Made by a program: the position numbers and the translations under genes
Assembly: GCA_027627225.1 (NCBI GenBank)
Contig: CM051024.1
Location: forward strand, 40,603,225 to 40,667,224
Source of the DNA: Congeria kusceri
Taxonomy: Eukaryota; Mollusca; Bivalvia; Myida; Dreissenidae
Length of the DNA: 64,000 nt
Reading direction: 5' to 3'
The notes under the pieces: model-generated
The model's input: only the letters and a program-made list of their open reading frames with translations
Told to the model about the DNA's origin: nothing
Databases searched by the model: none
Shown: positions 48,559 to 59,343 of the stretch, piece after piece
Layout of the letters: each line of letters begins with the position of its first letter
How positions within the stretch are numbered: the stretch's first letter is position 1

Positions 48559-50957
48559 TGCCTTTGTTTTAGACTCCCACACACAAATATCTGGGAATAC
48601 TTCAAATATTATTCATATAGTACGAAAAACCTTATAAGTACATTACTTGTAGCAGAAAAAGTACATATTTAGCACGTTTTTAATAACTTAAACACTCATC
48701 GTATTCGCTGTTATTCGATCATCTCCCAATAATAGTTAGTGTTCTATCACATTACGCCCCAACTATGTATAGTACAACGCCGGTTTCTTCAATATATTTC
48801 TCCACTCCATGTAATTCTTTATTACATTTTAAAAGCAGTCAATTTTCCTTTCATGCAACTGAAGTCTCGCGTTTCAGGCCCTTCAGAACTGATAAAATCG
48901 GACTAATTGACGTTTGCGTTCATAATTACAGAAGAAAACAAACATGATTTGCAAGGGAAATTAGTAAATGTGCATGCTTTCAGTATTCATCAGATACTTG
49001 ACAGTTTCATATTTTGCCTGCATACTGAACTGAGTATCTTGAAAGTAACGCTTTGCACAATTTATATCTTTTTTCATTCCGCACTTGAAAATATCTTTGG
49101 TATGGGTGTGTTACCCAAAGAACGCCCGCAGTTTGTAAATTTGTCACGTTTATTCTGTCTTTTATTCCAATAGATTGTCTTATGTAACCTTTCTTTTAAG
49201 AAAAATCAATATAATACAGTGTTTCGTTTGTCAGTTTTTAAACAATATGTAAATATTTCACTAAGCTCTGCTGAAACAAAAATCGGGTTTTCAACAATTA
49301 ATTAGTTCTTGTAATACAACAGTATGTACATTAATATTATTATGATTAAATAACAGTTTCAGTAAGAACCCCTACAGCAGCCAACATCAAAACATTAATA
49401 CCATTCAATTGGAACACAACTATATATAACTCAGAGTGAGGCTTTCAATTGTATAAACTGTCACAAAGTCATATCAAAGTTTTTTTTAACACAATTTCAC
49501 ATCAAGCAGAACACGAATTGCGAAAATTCGTTGATCAAAGAGCTTTACTAGCTATCGAACTAAATGTCAACAAGTACTGTAAAAATGACCTAAACGCAGC
49601 ATCATAATCACATGTACGGATTTCGAAACAGATGTAGACGATGATCAAAAATACACTGGTGATAGTTCGACATTTCCCACACGAATCACTGCGTTTATAT
49701 ACCTACGTATACTTTACTAACGTAAGCTTTCGCGACAAATCCAATGTTGTCCTACACTACGATCACGTAAGGTCAAAAACACGCGTGCACTTTGAAATAA
49801 AGACGTTAAAACTTAACCGGAATCTGTCTTTCAAATCCAAGGCTGTCTCTCTATGAGACAGCCTCACTATGTGAACAAGAAATAAGTGACAACTCAACTA
49901 ATATTTTGTCATTAAATTCCACCTTGCTTACACATTGGCCATGAAGCGTTGAAAGTGATGCTTGCTTTTCAAGTCCAGGTTTGCGTTACGCTAAGTACAA
50001 GAAAACGCCACAACTAAACTTGTGTGCCGTACTAAACCAACGTTGCGTTACAGTATGACCATGTAACGTTTATGCCAAACTTATGTTGTGCCTTTCAAAT
50101 CCAGCAAAGTGTACAATGCACAAGAATAGTCATTAAACGTTCATTAACCTCAGACCCGGCGTACTTCGAAACCCGTAAAACTTTGAATAGGAATAAAATA
50201 GTTATTTAATATTCCCCGCATTGTATCCGGTCTTTTCTATCACGTCTCACTACTCATAATAGATACTAAAAGAAGCATTTCGTTAAATAATAGATTCACG
50301 AAAAAAACACACTATCGGAGCAGATGTAAACGATCATTCAGTTTCCTATAAATAATATATTACCTGCGATTGAAATATTGACTTATAATACGGCGCTGCG
50401 CATGCGAAAATCTTATTGTGTTGGTTTTGCAGCAAAATTAATTTCCTGCCCAGTCATGAAGAGGTTGTAAATTGGCAATGAAGATGTCACAGGTCCCCTG
50501 GGTGTTCAACAACAGACGTTAATCACCATCTAGGCAACGGCTTGGTCATTGATTAGTGTCGTCATAACCTAGTTCCAGAATTGCTTCAAGTAAAAAGACT
50601 GTTAAGGTCCAGGCTATCGGTTACTTGCTAAAATATGTTCATGTACGTTTCAAACAATTGCAAATATTCGTTTCAATGGTCACACATCTACCGTGAAAGA
50701 TATCAACTTAAGTCTTAATTATTGACCAATAGAAATCGTTAATACATAGTTACATATGCATATTTTGTTCTTGATATTGATTGGCTGATATTTCAGAACA
50801 AGCCTAGTAAGTGTTACATGTACTAGTTTTATTTCTAATCCTAAGGCAAGGTACCACAGCTCAGCAAGTATTGCACACAACATAGTCTTAGTATGTGTGT
50901 TAAGCGATCATATGAGCCAATGAAAACCGTTGTTTACAGTCAATTCTAACATGATAC
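48559..50957. other. AT-rich non-coding stretch
   Basis: No exon is supported. It would include the promoter of the 48.5 kb exon and intron of longer transcripts. Confidence 0.45.
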
Positions 50958-51075
50958 TCGCTCATTTTTCTATAGACAAAGAACAAAATTATTGTTGATA
51001 AACTTCCGAATAAACAACGCAAAAAATAGACCCGTTTCTGAGCGGCAAAAAGTAAAATGTACATCTCATAACGCC
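50958..51075. repeat. Interspersed repeat shared with 35213-35335
   Basis: The same order of words (TCTATAGACAAAGAAC, AATAAACAACGCAAAAAA) as at 35213. The ends are not defined. Confidence 0.6.
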
Positions 51076-51550
51076 TTCGTGGTTTAATTGCTAAGCATCA
51101 GAAATCGAAATCGTTGTTTATTGGCCGATAAACAACGATAAATCGAAAACAATTTCTTAAATCTCTCTCGGTGGCTGATATTGACGATAAATACTAAAAT
51201 GAACCTTAAGAATGTTTGTGGTCACATAACCTGGTATGGGTCTCTTTATACAAACGAACCGGTAATGGCAAGTGCTTATATTTCTACATCTACTATTAAA
51301 TAAGGTACTAAGAATCAAAACAGTTAAAGTGTTATTTGAGGCAATGGTTACAGATTATTACGTTACATGTATACATTTGTACACGCCAATCTCTTTAAGT
51401 ATTTTTTTTAAGTTAATTGCCTGTAAATATTTAAATTGTTTGCTGATCAACCTTTAATTTGAATTGTTATTGAATTGTGTGGCCGGTCTGACTTTATGGA
51501 GCTTTGCTAATGCGAAAATGGAAATGGTTTCAAAACAGTGTCGGAACGTG

Positions 51551-51812
51551 TACAACACTGATAGCATCAACACGTCTATACTGTACAACACTGATAGCAT
51601 CAACACGTCTATACTGTACAACACTGATAGCATCAACACGTCTATACTGTGCAACACTGATAGCATCAACACGTCTATGCTGTACAACACTGATAGCACC
51701 AACACGTCTATACTGTACAACACTGATAGCATCAACACGTCTATACTGTACAACACTGATAGCATCAACACGTCTATACTGTACAACACTGATAGCATCA
51801 ACACGTCTATAC
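51551..51812. repeat. 33 bp minisatellite, eight units
   Basis: The unit begins TACAACACTGATAGCATCAA and ends CACGTCTATACTG. Eight units are nearly identical (changes: TGCAAC in unit 4, ATGCTG at its end, AGCACC in unit 5). Since 33 is divisible by three, open frames pass through on both strands, with an 11-residue period. They start and stop just outside the array and are not evidence for a protein. Confidence 0.95.
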
Positions 51813-52642
51813 ACTTGTTTTAAAATGACAGCACCCATTCACTTTGAAACTATTCGTATAAATTCAAATTTGTAATACAGTACATGCTTCCGAACAACTA
51901 TTAATAATACATAATTACTGATGCATCATAAGAACTATAGTCCATATATTATAACGCGCCTTATTATATTTATTATGAATTTACTATAAGATACACAATA
52001 GATGACATTTTCTTCGGATATAGCTGCAACTAAACAGCGCTACATGCGAGAGTTGTTCATAATTGTCATAGTTTCGTCTGATTATGAGATATGAATATTT
52101 GATCGGACATTTCAATTGTTAGGCGACGATACTTTATCGCCATATGAAAATTTTAACACACTATTCATCGGCTTTCTTTGCATTGAAATTCAAACTTTTT
52201 AAAGCTCATTTGTGTGGTACAGCGGACAACCAAACGCCTGGCACGGCATTGTACTATTACTACTTAAAAGTTATTTTAGTTGTTAAGGTATGCGATTATG
52301 CATTTAGAGAAAAGGTTTATGTATAACTTATTAATTCGTGATTTAATTGAATTTTAATTGATCAAAGTATCAAGGTATCAACCGTAACATGCATGGGGCA
52401 GTTCTCATCTGATAAGCATATAAAGAACATGTGAATCATATTTTAGATTTCACTTTAAATATTTCACTTAAATATTTAAGGTGGTGGGATAGACTCTTGA
52501 TAGGATACATAGCAGCATTGCGACCAGAACAAAAATATCGGGAGTGAGCTAAATGTACTCCAATTATGTGCATAACCTAAGTATTCGGAATACAAAAGCA
52601 GGACTGTTTAGTTTTATCCCAAAACTGGATGCGATTTATAAA
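51813..52642. other. Non-coding stretch
   Basis: AT-rich, with no exon or repeat recognised. Confidence 0.4.
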
Positions 52643-52916
52643 TGAGACGTGTCGTGGGAAAACCGCGCTTCATGCATGTGCGTAATGTGTCGTCCCGGAT
52701 CAGCCTGTGCAGTCCGCACATGTTAATTCGGGACTTCACAGGCTGATCCGGGACGACACTTTCCGCATACAGTGGATTTATGTTACTGCCTTGAAACAGA
52801 AAATACAATACAAGCGGAAAGTGCCGTCCCGGATCATCGTGTGCGGACTGCGCAAGCTGCTCCGGGATGACACTTTTATGCAAGTGCATTAAGCCCGATT
52901 TCCCACGAAACGCCTC
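52643..52916. mobile_element. Palindromic foldback element (GTCGTGGGAAA ends)
   Basis: It starts GAGACGTGTCGTGGGAAA and ends TTTCCCACGAAACGCCTCA. Three hairpin-forming blocks are seen (CAGCCTGTGCAGTCCGCACA, a CACAGGCTGATCC inverse, and TGTGCGGACTGCGCAAGCTG), more than usual. It lies 54 bp downstream of the 53.0 kb exon on the minus strand, in the would-be intron. Confidence 0.82.
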
Positions 52917-52969
52917 AAAGAATAATACGAGATCTACTAAAAATAATACTAATAATGATATAAACTCAC

Positions 52970-53071
52970 ATTTTTGATTTGGTAGTCATCATCACCATCA
53001 TCTTGGAGAACTTATCTCCCTTGGTTTCTGAGGCGGCGCTTGGGGATCGGACATTGCCATCCTCGTCGCCA
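52970..53071 (-). CDS. Candidate internal exon (unknown protein), 53.0 kb
   Basis: The acceptor CCGGTTTTAG|T and donor AT|GTGAGT frame 102 bases. Joined after the 54.9 kb exon, the frame reads DGDEDGNVRSPSAASETKG and then DKFSKMMVMMTTKSK. The acidic start, SPSAAS stretch and basic, Met-rich end give a charged, probably disordered segment. Its length is a multiple of three, so it can be skipped without changing frame. A TGACGTCA palindrome lies upstream at 53117-53124, in the intron. Confidence 0.55.
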
Positions 53072-53116
53072 CTAAAACCGGAAGTAGTAGTGATGTTTAT
53101 ACGCGTAGTAAAATGA

Positions 53117-53124
53117 TGACGTCA
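53117..53124. promoter_or_regulatory. CRE-type palindrome TGACGTCA
   Basis: A perfect octamer 46 bases upstream of the 53.0 kb candidate exon, followed by a second half-site CGTAACGTCA. Confidence 0.25.
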
Positions 53125-53213
53125 CGTAACGTCATATTAACATTCAAAGAAAAGCGCAATTTTGAACATACTTTTATTTTCGTATTGAAGAGATAACAAG
53201 TAACTGTAACTTG

Positions 53214-53300
53214 CTAACGGGACTTGTTCACAGATTTTTGTATTTTTTGATGTATGCCATTAAATGTCTTAACTTAACATTGTCAAGGACTTAAATATTC
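53214..53300 (+). mobile_element. Solo left end of the TTAA/TIR family
   Basis: GGGACTTGTTCACAGATT is followed by a TTTTTGATGTATGCCATTAA region close to the left part of element C. The match then fades near 53300, and no right end is found nearby. A truncated copy. Confidence 0.65.
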
Positions 53301-54253
53301 AAATGTGAATCCTCATTTTAAATGTCGCTGCATAGTCGGAATAACCCAGATACACATGCAGACGTTTTATTTTCAATGATAAGGGCCTATAAAGAAATTG
53401 TCTTGCCCCAATTTGGTTGACGGTTATGAAAAATGTGTGCAACTTATTCATATCAATGGGTGTATTTATACAACAGATTACAAATAAAACATACTGCATG
53501 GCTATGCGAATGGTACTGAAGTCTTGTACAATATACAACACGTTTAAACTGTAAAATGGCGATAGTTAAATTCGTTTTCAAGGGAAATTACTTGTCACTG
53601 CGAAATTCTCTTGTGTGACTCGATTATCTCTCTTGTGTGAATCGATTATCTCCCGCAACATTTCGATAAAAAGTCACAGGATAGAGTGAATGTAGTATAA
53701 AATCAAGCGGCCGTATTGCAGAAACATATCATATTTATCTTAAAATGTTTTCTCCTAAGTCAACATTGTAGTAATGTAATATTTCTAAAACTACAGATCA
53801 GCTTGGGAATCCAGTTACAATTAATTAAACAAAAGTAAATAATACGGTTAAATATAGTAAGCATAACATCATAATAAATGTACCTGCAATTAAAGGTCAG
53901 ATCTAATAAAAATGATAATTGTGAAGTAATAATAAGATATTATTCGACTTAAGATGTGTCTGGAATACGGCCCCTGACCACGAATGTGTCAAATAATAGC
54001 TCGTGATGGAAATTTTGGCATTTTTTAGTTGTTACTCATCATGTAAACATCAACAGAATACGATGGGCGGTTGTGAAATAATAGTTCAAAGTTCAAACAT
54101 GTTTAAAGTTTCTTTATGTTGTTAAAAATTAAACCGTCCCCGTATAACATATAGTGATTTCTACATATAATAAGATGTTTTGGTTGATAACATTTGACAG
54201 ATGAGAGATATCTAAACTAATTACAAGTTGTTTCCAAATATGATATTATACAC
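53301..54253. other. AT-rich non-coding stretch
   Basis: No exon is supported. Confidence 0.4.
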
Positions 54254-54417
54254 ATATTTCATTAGCATTTGGGAACAGTCAAATTGTTTTCCTAAAGTAG
54301 AGGGGGCAACTTTTGAACTATTTCCCCGAGTCTGTTAGGCCGAGGGAAACAGTTGAGAATGTTACAACCGATACTTAAGTAAAACATTTTGACTGTTCCC
54401 AAATGACTATGAAATAT
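54254..54417. mobile_element. Foldback element with ~35 bp TIRs
   Basis: The left end has ATATTTCATTAGCATTTGGG then AACAGTCAAATTGTTTT. The right end is its inverse, AAAACATTTTGACTGTTCCC then AAATGACTATGAAATAT. The interior is ~90 bp with CCCCGAGTCTGTTAGGCCGA. No coding capacity. Only one copy is seen here. Confidence 0.65.
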
Positions 54418-54879
54418 CTGTCTTATTACCTACTTTCAATAATAAATAAAAGACAGCATTTAATTGTTTTATTTTCCATGAAAACTAATATAACGACAGT
54501 TGTGACTCACAACTACAAAATAGAACAATCGTTATCCTGGGTCCTGCTTGTTACAGTCAGTAGCAGTCAGTGTTAACATAAAGTTACGTTACGTTCTGCG
54601 CAGGTTGCTCCCATTTGAATAATATTCAGGCAACTTAACGAAACAAAACCGTGAAACATCACGATATTTTGCCTGTTGCATGGGAGGAGCTTGTTTCAAC
54701 AAAGTGGTAAACAGTTAAACACGCTTAATTATCATTTATATAGTAAAGTAGGCAATACAATTATATGTTACATATGGCGAAAATACCATTTTCACACCAA
54801 TCTAGAATTAACAACAATAATAATGACACGGGGTTCATAATAAGTATGCAAGAAACACACAAGTATAATAGAAGCTTAC

Positions 54880-54915
54880 TCGTCGGTGACCTTTTTCGGA
54901 ACGCCGAGATTTTTA
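54880..54915 (-). CDS. Candidate internal mini-exon (unknown protein), 54.9 kb
   Basis: It is a 36-base exon between a good acceptor (TTTGCTTTCAG|T) and donor (GA|GTAAGC). Joined to the 55.4 kb exon it reads KNLGVPKKVTD in frame, starting and ending two bases into a codon. The short length alone would be weak evidence. The match of phase on both sides with the neighbouring exons supports it. Confidence 0.5.
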
Positions 54916-55365
54916 CTGAAAGCAAACAAAAATAGCAAACACAATCCGAATGCGTAAGTATTTAACAAAATAGCAAACTATTGTTCAGATTATAAATTTT
55001 AAGTCACAATAGTGAAAACATTTTATCAGAAGTACACACGTAATATTGAGGTCGAGTATAATACAAAAGCGAGATTATCTATGCAAATTAAATAATAAAA
55101 TAACTATTAATTTATTAGAAAATAAAACAACGAAGTTATCTGCAATCTTTTTCTCAGCTGACTGAGCAATGGTTGAGTGCACTGCCTCAATAGCAGCAGT
55201 GTATTGATCTCAGCTGATAAGGGTCGCCGCACTGTGTCCACACTGTGACCACAGTAGAGTGCGATACACAGGGGTACAATACCCGACATTTGGAGGGGAG
55301 GGGGGGGGGGGAGGGGGTGTCAAATAAAGAAGAATTAAACGAGGCCTTTAAGCACATTGGCTTAC
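54916..55365. other. Probable intron
   Basis: It lies between the 55.4 and 54.9 kb candidate exons. It contains a G-rich tract at 55292-55318. Confidence 0.45.
55292..55318. repeat. Poly(G)-rich tract
   Basis: A purine tract dominated by G runs of 4 to 11, possibly able to form a G-quadruplex. Confidence 0.7.
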
Positions 55366-55406
55366 TTTTTCATGACATTCCCGAGGAGCTTTTTGAAAGC
55401 GGCCAT
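55366..55406 (-). CDS. Candidate first coding exon (unknown protein), 55.4 kb
   Basis: The ATG sits in CAGCCATGGCC, an excellent Kozak context. It encodes 13 residues plus two bases, MAAFKKLLGNVMK, to AA|GTAAGC. It joins in frame to the mini-exon at 54.9 kb and then to 53.0 kb, giving a 59-residue start of a protein. MAAFKKLLGNVMK could form an amphipathic helix. It resembles the AAFKKLGKAHLG end of the 38.6 kb exon, a hint that both belong to one gene. No domain is recognised. Confidence 0.6.
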
Positions 55407-55769
55407 GGCTGATGGTGCTTTCGATACTCAGATATTTCTAACCTGAAATACAAAGTAAATATTAGTTATATTGGACTACTTGATATTAGATTATTTTTTT
55501 ATCGCAGGTCAGACAATTTTTCTTCAGTACTTCTTAATGGGTCTTTTATAAATATTTTAATATAAGATCAATATTTTACACTTTGAAGAAATCAAGTCAC
55601 GCGTGAAAGTACATTTCCAAATATACCCGGTATTATATTTGTATTTCTTGTTATGCAGTTTAAGAGTGAAGAATACAAGTGAACAATGCCATGGTCATTG
55701 CGCTGTGAGCCAAATGAAATGATAACACATGGTCGTTGTACTCTGTCTTATCAGGAACTACTTTTAATT

Positions 55770-56216
55770 TTAAAGGGATCTGTTCAAAGATTGACAAAAT
55801 GACAATTTTCAAAATTTCTGTTATAGATACCCAAAACGAAAATACATTATATATTAACAAGCTAAATAACACTACCGACAAAGAAATATATTGGAAATAT
55901 AGTGTCGTTTATGAAAAATCATCCTTTGAAATGGATACAGTTGTGAATCGTCTGTAACTCTTTTCATCGGTATTTTGGAAAACACGTGTATCACTTACAA
56001 CCCCTAAAATTTCTCTTCTATGCTTGTAAGTTAGAAGGGTCGTGTAGTTAGAGCCACATATTTTATCCCGGTGGTTGTACATTTATGTCTTGACGAAGGC
56101 AATTTTGTTTTTTTATATTTGTTTTGGGTTTAGTCCTACTGCATTAGTTTTTGTAGTTAAGACATTAAATGATATTTTTCACAAAAAAGGAAAAATCTCT
56201 GAACAAGGAACTTTAA
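55770..56216 (-). mobile_element. TTAA-flanked TIR element (element D), decayed
   Basis: The left end TTAAAGGGATCTGTTCAAAG and the right end CTCTGAACAAGGAACTTTAA are mutated family TIRs. The interior corresponds to the reverse of element C (GTCGTTTATGAAAAATCA, AACACGTGTATCAC). The tRNA-like part (AGGGTCGTGTAGTTAGAG, GGTGGTTGTACATTT) has lost its B box. Confidence 0.75.
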
Positions 56217-56301
56217 AGTAAGGGCCACAATAATTATTAGACAAGTTGACATTATTTTCTGGGAAAGAATGAATCATGAGAATGCACATAAATAAAAACT
56301 A

Positions 56302-56562
56302 TGAGGCGTGTCGTGGGAAAACCGGGCTTAATGCATGTGCTTACAGTGTCGTCCAGGATCAGCCTGTGCAGTCCGCACAGGCTAATCCATTACGGCACTT
56401 TCCGCTTTTATGGTATTTACTTTTTCAAGGAAGTCTCTTATAAACATAAATCCACTGTAGGGGGAAAGTGCCGTCCTGGATTAGCCTGTGCGGACTGCAC
56501 AGGCTAATCCGGGACGACACTTTACGCACATGGATTAAGCCCGGGTTTCCACGACACGCCTC
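56302..56562. mobile_element. Palindromic foldback element (GTCGTGGGAAA ends)
   Basis: A near-complete ~260 bp element with ends GAGGCGTGTCGTGGGAAAAC and GGGTTTCCACGACACGCCTC. Both arm hairpins are intact (GCCTGTGCAGTCCGCACAGG and its partner). A typical copy of the family. Confidence 0.88.
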
Positions 56563-57417
56563 CTATGTTCTTTTTTGTGTCAAATTTATGCCTGAAAAAA
56601 TGTAGAATGCACCAGAAAAACTATCACTTAGCAGGGAACTGTTTTATAAAACAAGATTGGAATTTTTTTGACAAGTGTCTAAATGATAAAAAAAACAACT
56701 TGAGAACGTAGCAGCCAGAGAAACAAGTTTACATTGTATCATACAGTTAGCAAAACGGATAAATTTGCTAATGCAATACCTTTCTGAAATACGTTAGTAT
56801 CTGCCACCAATTAGCCGTGTATAATATTTAGTAAATAATAAAATCCGATTTATATTGAATTACATTACAACAAAACATTTCAATAGTCGTTGATTTCACT
56901 TACATACTTTTGTCACAAGCGTTAACATGTTCGCAAGAAATTTAGATTGTAATATAATCAAAGATGACGGAAAGAATAACGAAAGTCGTTTACATTTATT
57001 TACGACCTCTCTTTATTGCGCCATTTCTTTCAGCATAGAAACCAACAATAAACAGAAATGACTAACGGTGTAATTATCTAGACGTTTATTTTTTGAAATG
57101 ATTAAGCTCTTTTACAAATGTTCACAACACATTTTTTAGGTAATTTTCAAAAGCAAACATACTTATTTAACTTTTTTTCATTGAGGTTGTTTTTTGAATA
57201 GCCAATCGGCCTTTCGGTGCGCGAATAAATACAATGATCATTTTATGGTTGATCAGTATTATATCTGAGGGGTGTAATAACGTATCGTAGAAGTATTTGT
57301 TTTGCTAAAGTCTTTTACTTTTGAATGAATATGTCTCTCCATGATTTGGAAGCGTTTCTGGCTTCTTGTGTTTGTTCAGCTCAATGTTTGCATTGTACCC
57401 ATGTAAAATAGAATGTG
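56563..57417. other. AT-rich non-coding stretch
   Basis: No exon or repeat is recognised. Confidence 0.4.
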
Positions 57418-57855
57418 TTAAAGGGACTTGTTCACAGATTTTCGTACTTTTTGAATAAAAACAACAATCATTTAATGTATTATCTGCAAACACCCAAGCA
57501 AAAATAAATATCATATCAAGGAAACATATAATTAAATATAAAAAATATAATAGATTTGCCTTCGACGGGACTCAAACCTACGGCCGACGGGATAAAAAGT
57601 TTGTCGGTCTAACCACTCGGGCAATTCCAACTGATACACGTGTTTTCCAAAATACCGATAAATGCGTAACAAATTAACGCTTGATAATTTAATCAATTTC
57701 AAGCGATTATTTTTCATAAACTACACTATATTTCCAAAATATTTCTTCTTAAGTAGTGCTATTTCGCTCGTTTATATATGTTTTTATCTTTTCGGGATCT
57801 ATGACGATTTTTTTGAAAATTGTCAATTTGCCAGTCAGTGAACAGGCCCCTTTAA
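57418..57855 (+). mobile_element. TTAA-flanked TIR element with tRNA-like gene (element E)
   Basis: The ends TTAA-AGGGACTTGTTCACAGATT and CAGTGAACAGGCCCCTTTAA are TIRs in inverted orientation. The right half shows the family words CACGTG, ATCAATTTCA, CATAAACTACAC and GTAGTGCTATTTCGCTC. On the minus strand at 57558-57631 lies a tRNA-like gene with A box TTGCCCGAGTGG and B box GGTTTGAGTCC and a CTTTTTATC anticodon-loop region. Confidence 0.83.
57558..57631 (-). tRNA. tRNA-like gene inside element E
   Basis: It runs from GTTGGAATTGCCCGAGTGG to GTCCCGTCGAAGGCA on the minus strand. Both Pol III boxes are recognisable, but acceptor pairing is poor. The loop region ACTTTTTATC would read TTT, as in elements B and C. 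Probably a relic whose promoter boxes outlasted its tRNA structure. Confidence 0.45.
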
Positions 57856-58241
57856 CAGCTTTAAGAAGACTTATATTTCCGCGACTTTTCAGAATGGTCC
57901 GGTACCCATTAGGTAGAAAATTTCTGCCTTGTAAACTCTTGCTTATAGGGAAAGCATGCTGGTGAAAAAATGATTATGAAATTAGGTAACTAGCGGCATA
58001 CTTGAATTTAGTATTTTTGAACATAATATTTAAATGTTTTCATATATTACATGCAACTTACATTTTATCTGTATTCGTGTCTGTGTTTATAAGAGAATAG
58101 TCATTTCCGTTTGCAATCCAATGACAAATATAATATTTTTTGATTATGAACAGGTCCTTATATTGAAATGCACCACAGAAAGAAACACTAACTTTTCAAT
58201 CTGTCCTCCATCAAATGACTGACTCGAAAAATTATAGAAAT

Positions 58242-58731
58242 TACCGCGACTACCCGGATATTAAACATGCAATCGTCAAGTACCCGGTTATTAAACGCAC
58301 AATCGTCACGAATACCCGGATATTAAACACGCAATCTTGACGAATACCTGGACATTAATCATGCAATCACCGCGAACACCAAGATATTAAACATGCAATC
58401 GCCGCGAACACGTCGATATTAAACACGCAATCGCCGAGAACACCTCGACAGTAAACATAAATCGCCGCGAACACCCAGATATTAAACACGCAGTACCGCG
58501 AACACCCAGATATTAAACACGCAAACGCCGCGAACACCCCGATATTAAACACGCAACCGCCGCAAACACCCAGATATTAAACACGCAATTGCCGCGAACA
58601 CCCATATATTCAACATGCAATCACCGCGAACACCCAGATATTAAACACGCAATCGCCGCGAACACCCATATATTCAACATGCAATCGACGCGAACACCAA
58701 CTTATTAAACATGCAAACGCCGCGAACACGT
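58242..58731. repeat. ~32 bp minisatellite, about 15 units
   Basis: The unit contains CCGCGAACACCCAGATATTA followed by AACACGCAATCG. The first four units are more diverged (TACCCGGATATT). Units 12 and 14 share the variant CCCATATATTCAACATG, pointing to a two-unit duplication within the array. Confidence 0.92.
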
Positions 58732-58807
58732 TTTAATGATTATTTTAACGTTTGAATGATTTGAAAAGATGATATGAAGTTTTAACAAAACTATCTGTTT
58801 AATAACA

Positions 58808-59022
58808 GTGAAGTCGAAGTGGTGTAATAAATAATGGTGTCCGCCTTGCGATCCGGAGGTCATGAGTTCGTGCCCTACTCAGGGGGAGTTCGAATGATCT
58901 TTTCGAAAAGACACCGAGTACTGGTTCTACCCAGGAAGCGGTCTCATACGTGTCGCAATAAGCGTCTGGATATCGACACAATCCAGCTTAATAACGGGTA
59001 AAACTTAAAAAAAAACAAACAG
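58808..59022 (+). mobile_element. tRNA-derived SINE
   Basis: The head contains GTGGTGTAATAAATAATGG and a B box-like GAGTTCGTGCC. The body follows with GAGTACTGGTTCTACCCAGG, and the tail has CGACACAATCCAGCTTAATA and an A-rich AAAAAAAAACAAAC end. It matches the fragments at 4152 and 28345. Confidence 0.7.
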
Positions 59023-59343
59023 TGAAACCCACAAACAAAACCATAAAGTCACGAAGATGTATCGTTTATGGAGGCATTATTCAATAAAAAAGAAAATGTC
59101 CTGCCTATCAACCGACCCATTTCGTATTTATATCCGTCTTTAGAGGACTAACCGAACACTATTTCAGTTAAGGCCATGTTCAACCTAATTAATACATTAC
59201 TCCAGCTTAAGCATTACACTGCAACACGATTGTTACTTGAAACGAAGATTTGATTTATACACGTTAATCATGAGGTTATTTATCAGTACCACGTGAAGAA
59301 ACACATATTGAACTTTCATCAGTTTCGAAAACCGTTAATTTAT
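59023..59343. other. AT-rich non-coding stretch
   Basis: Nothing is recognised. Confidence 0.4.

Noticed and set aside
51454..51875. Open frames of 100-123 codons on both strands with 11-residue repeats
   Set aside because: They arise from a 33 bp tandem repeat whose length is divisible by three. Overlapping frames on both strands and no flanking signals argue against a gene.
58242..58731. Regular ~32 bp direct repeats, reminiscent of a CRISPR array
   Set aside because: The whole unit repeats, with no unique spacers, in a eukaryotic context with tRNA-Val genes and SINEs. It is a minisatellite.
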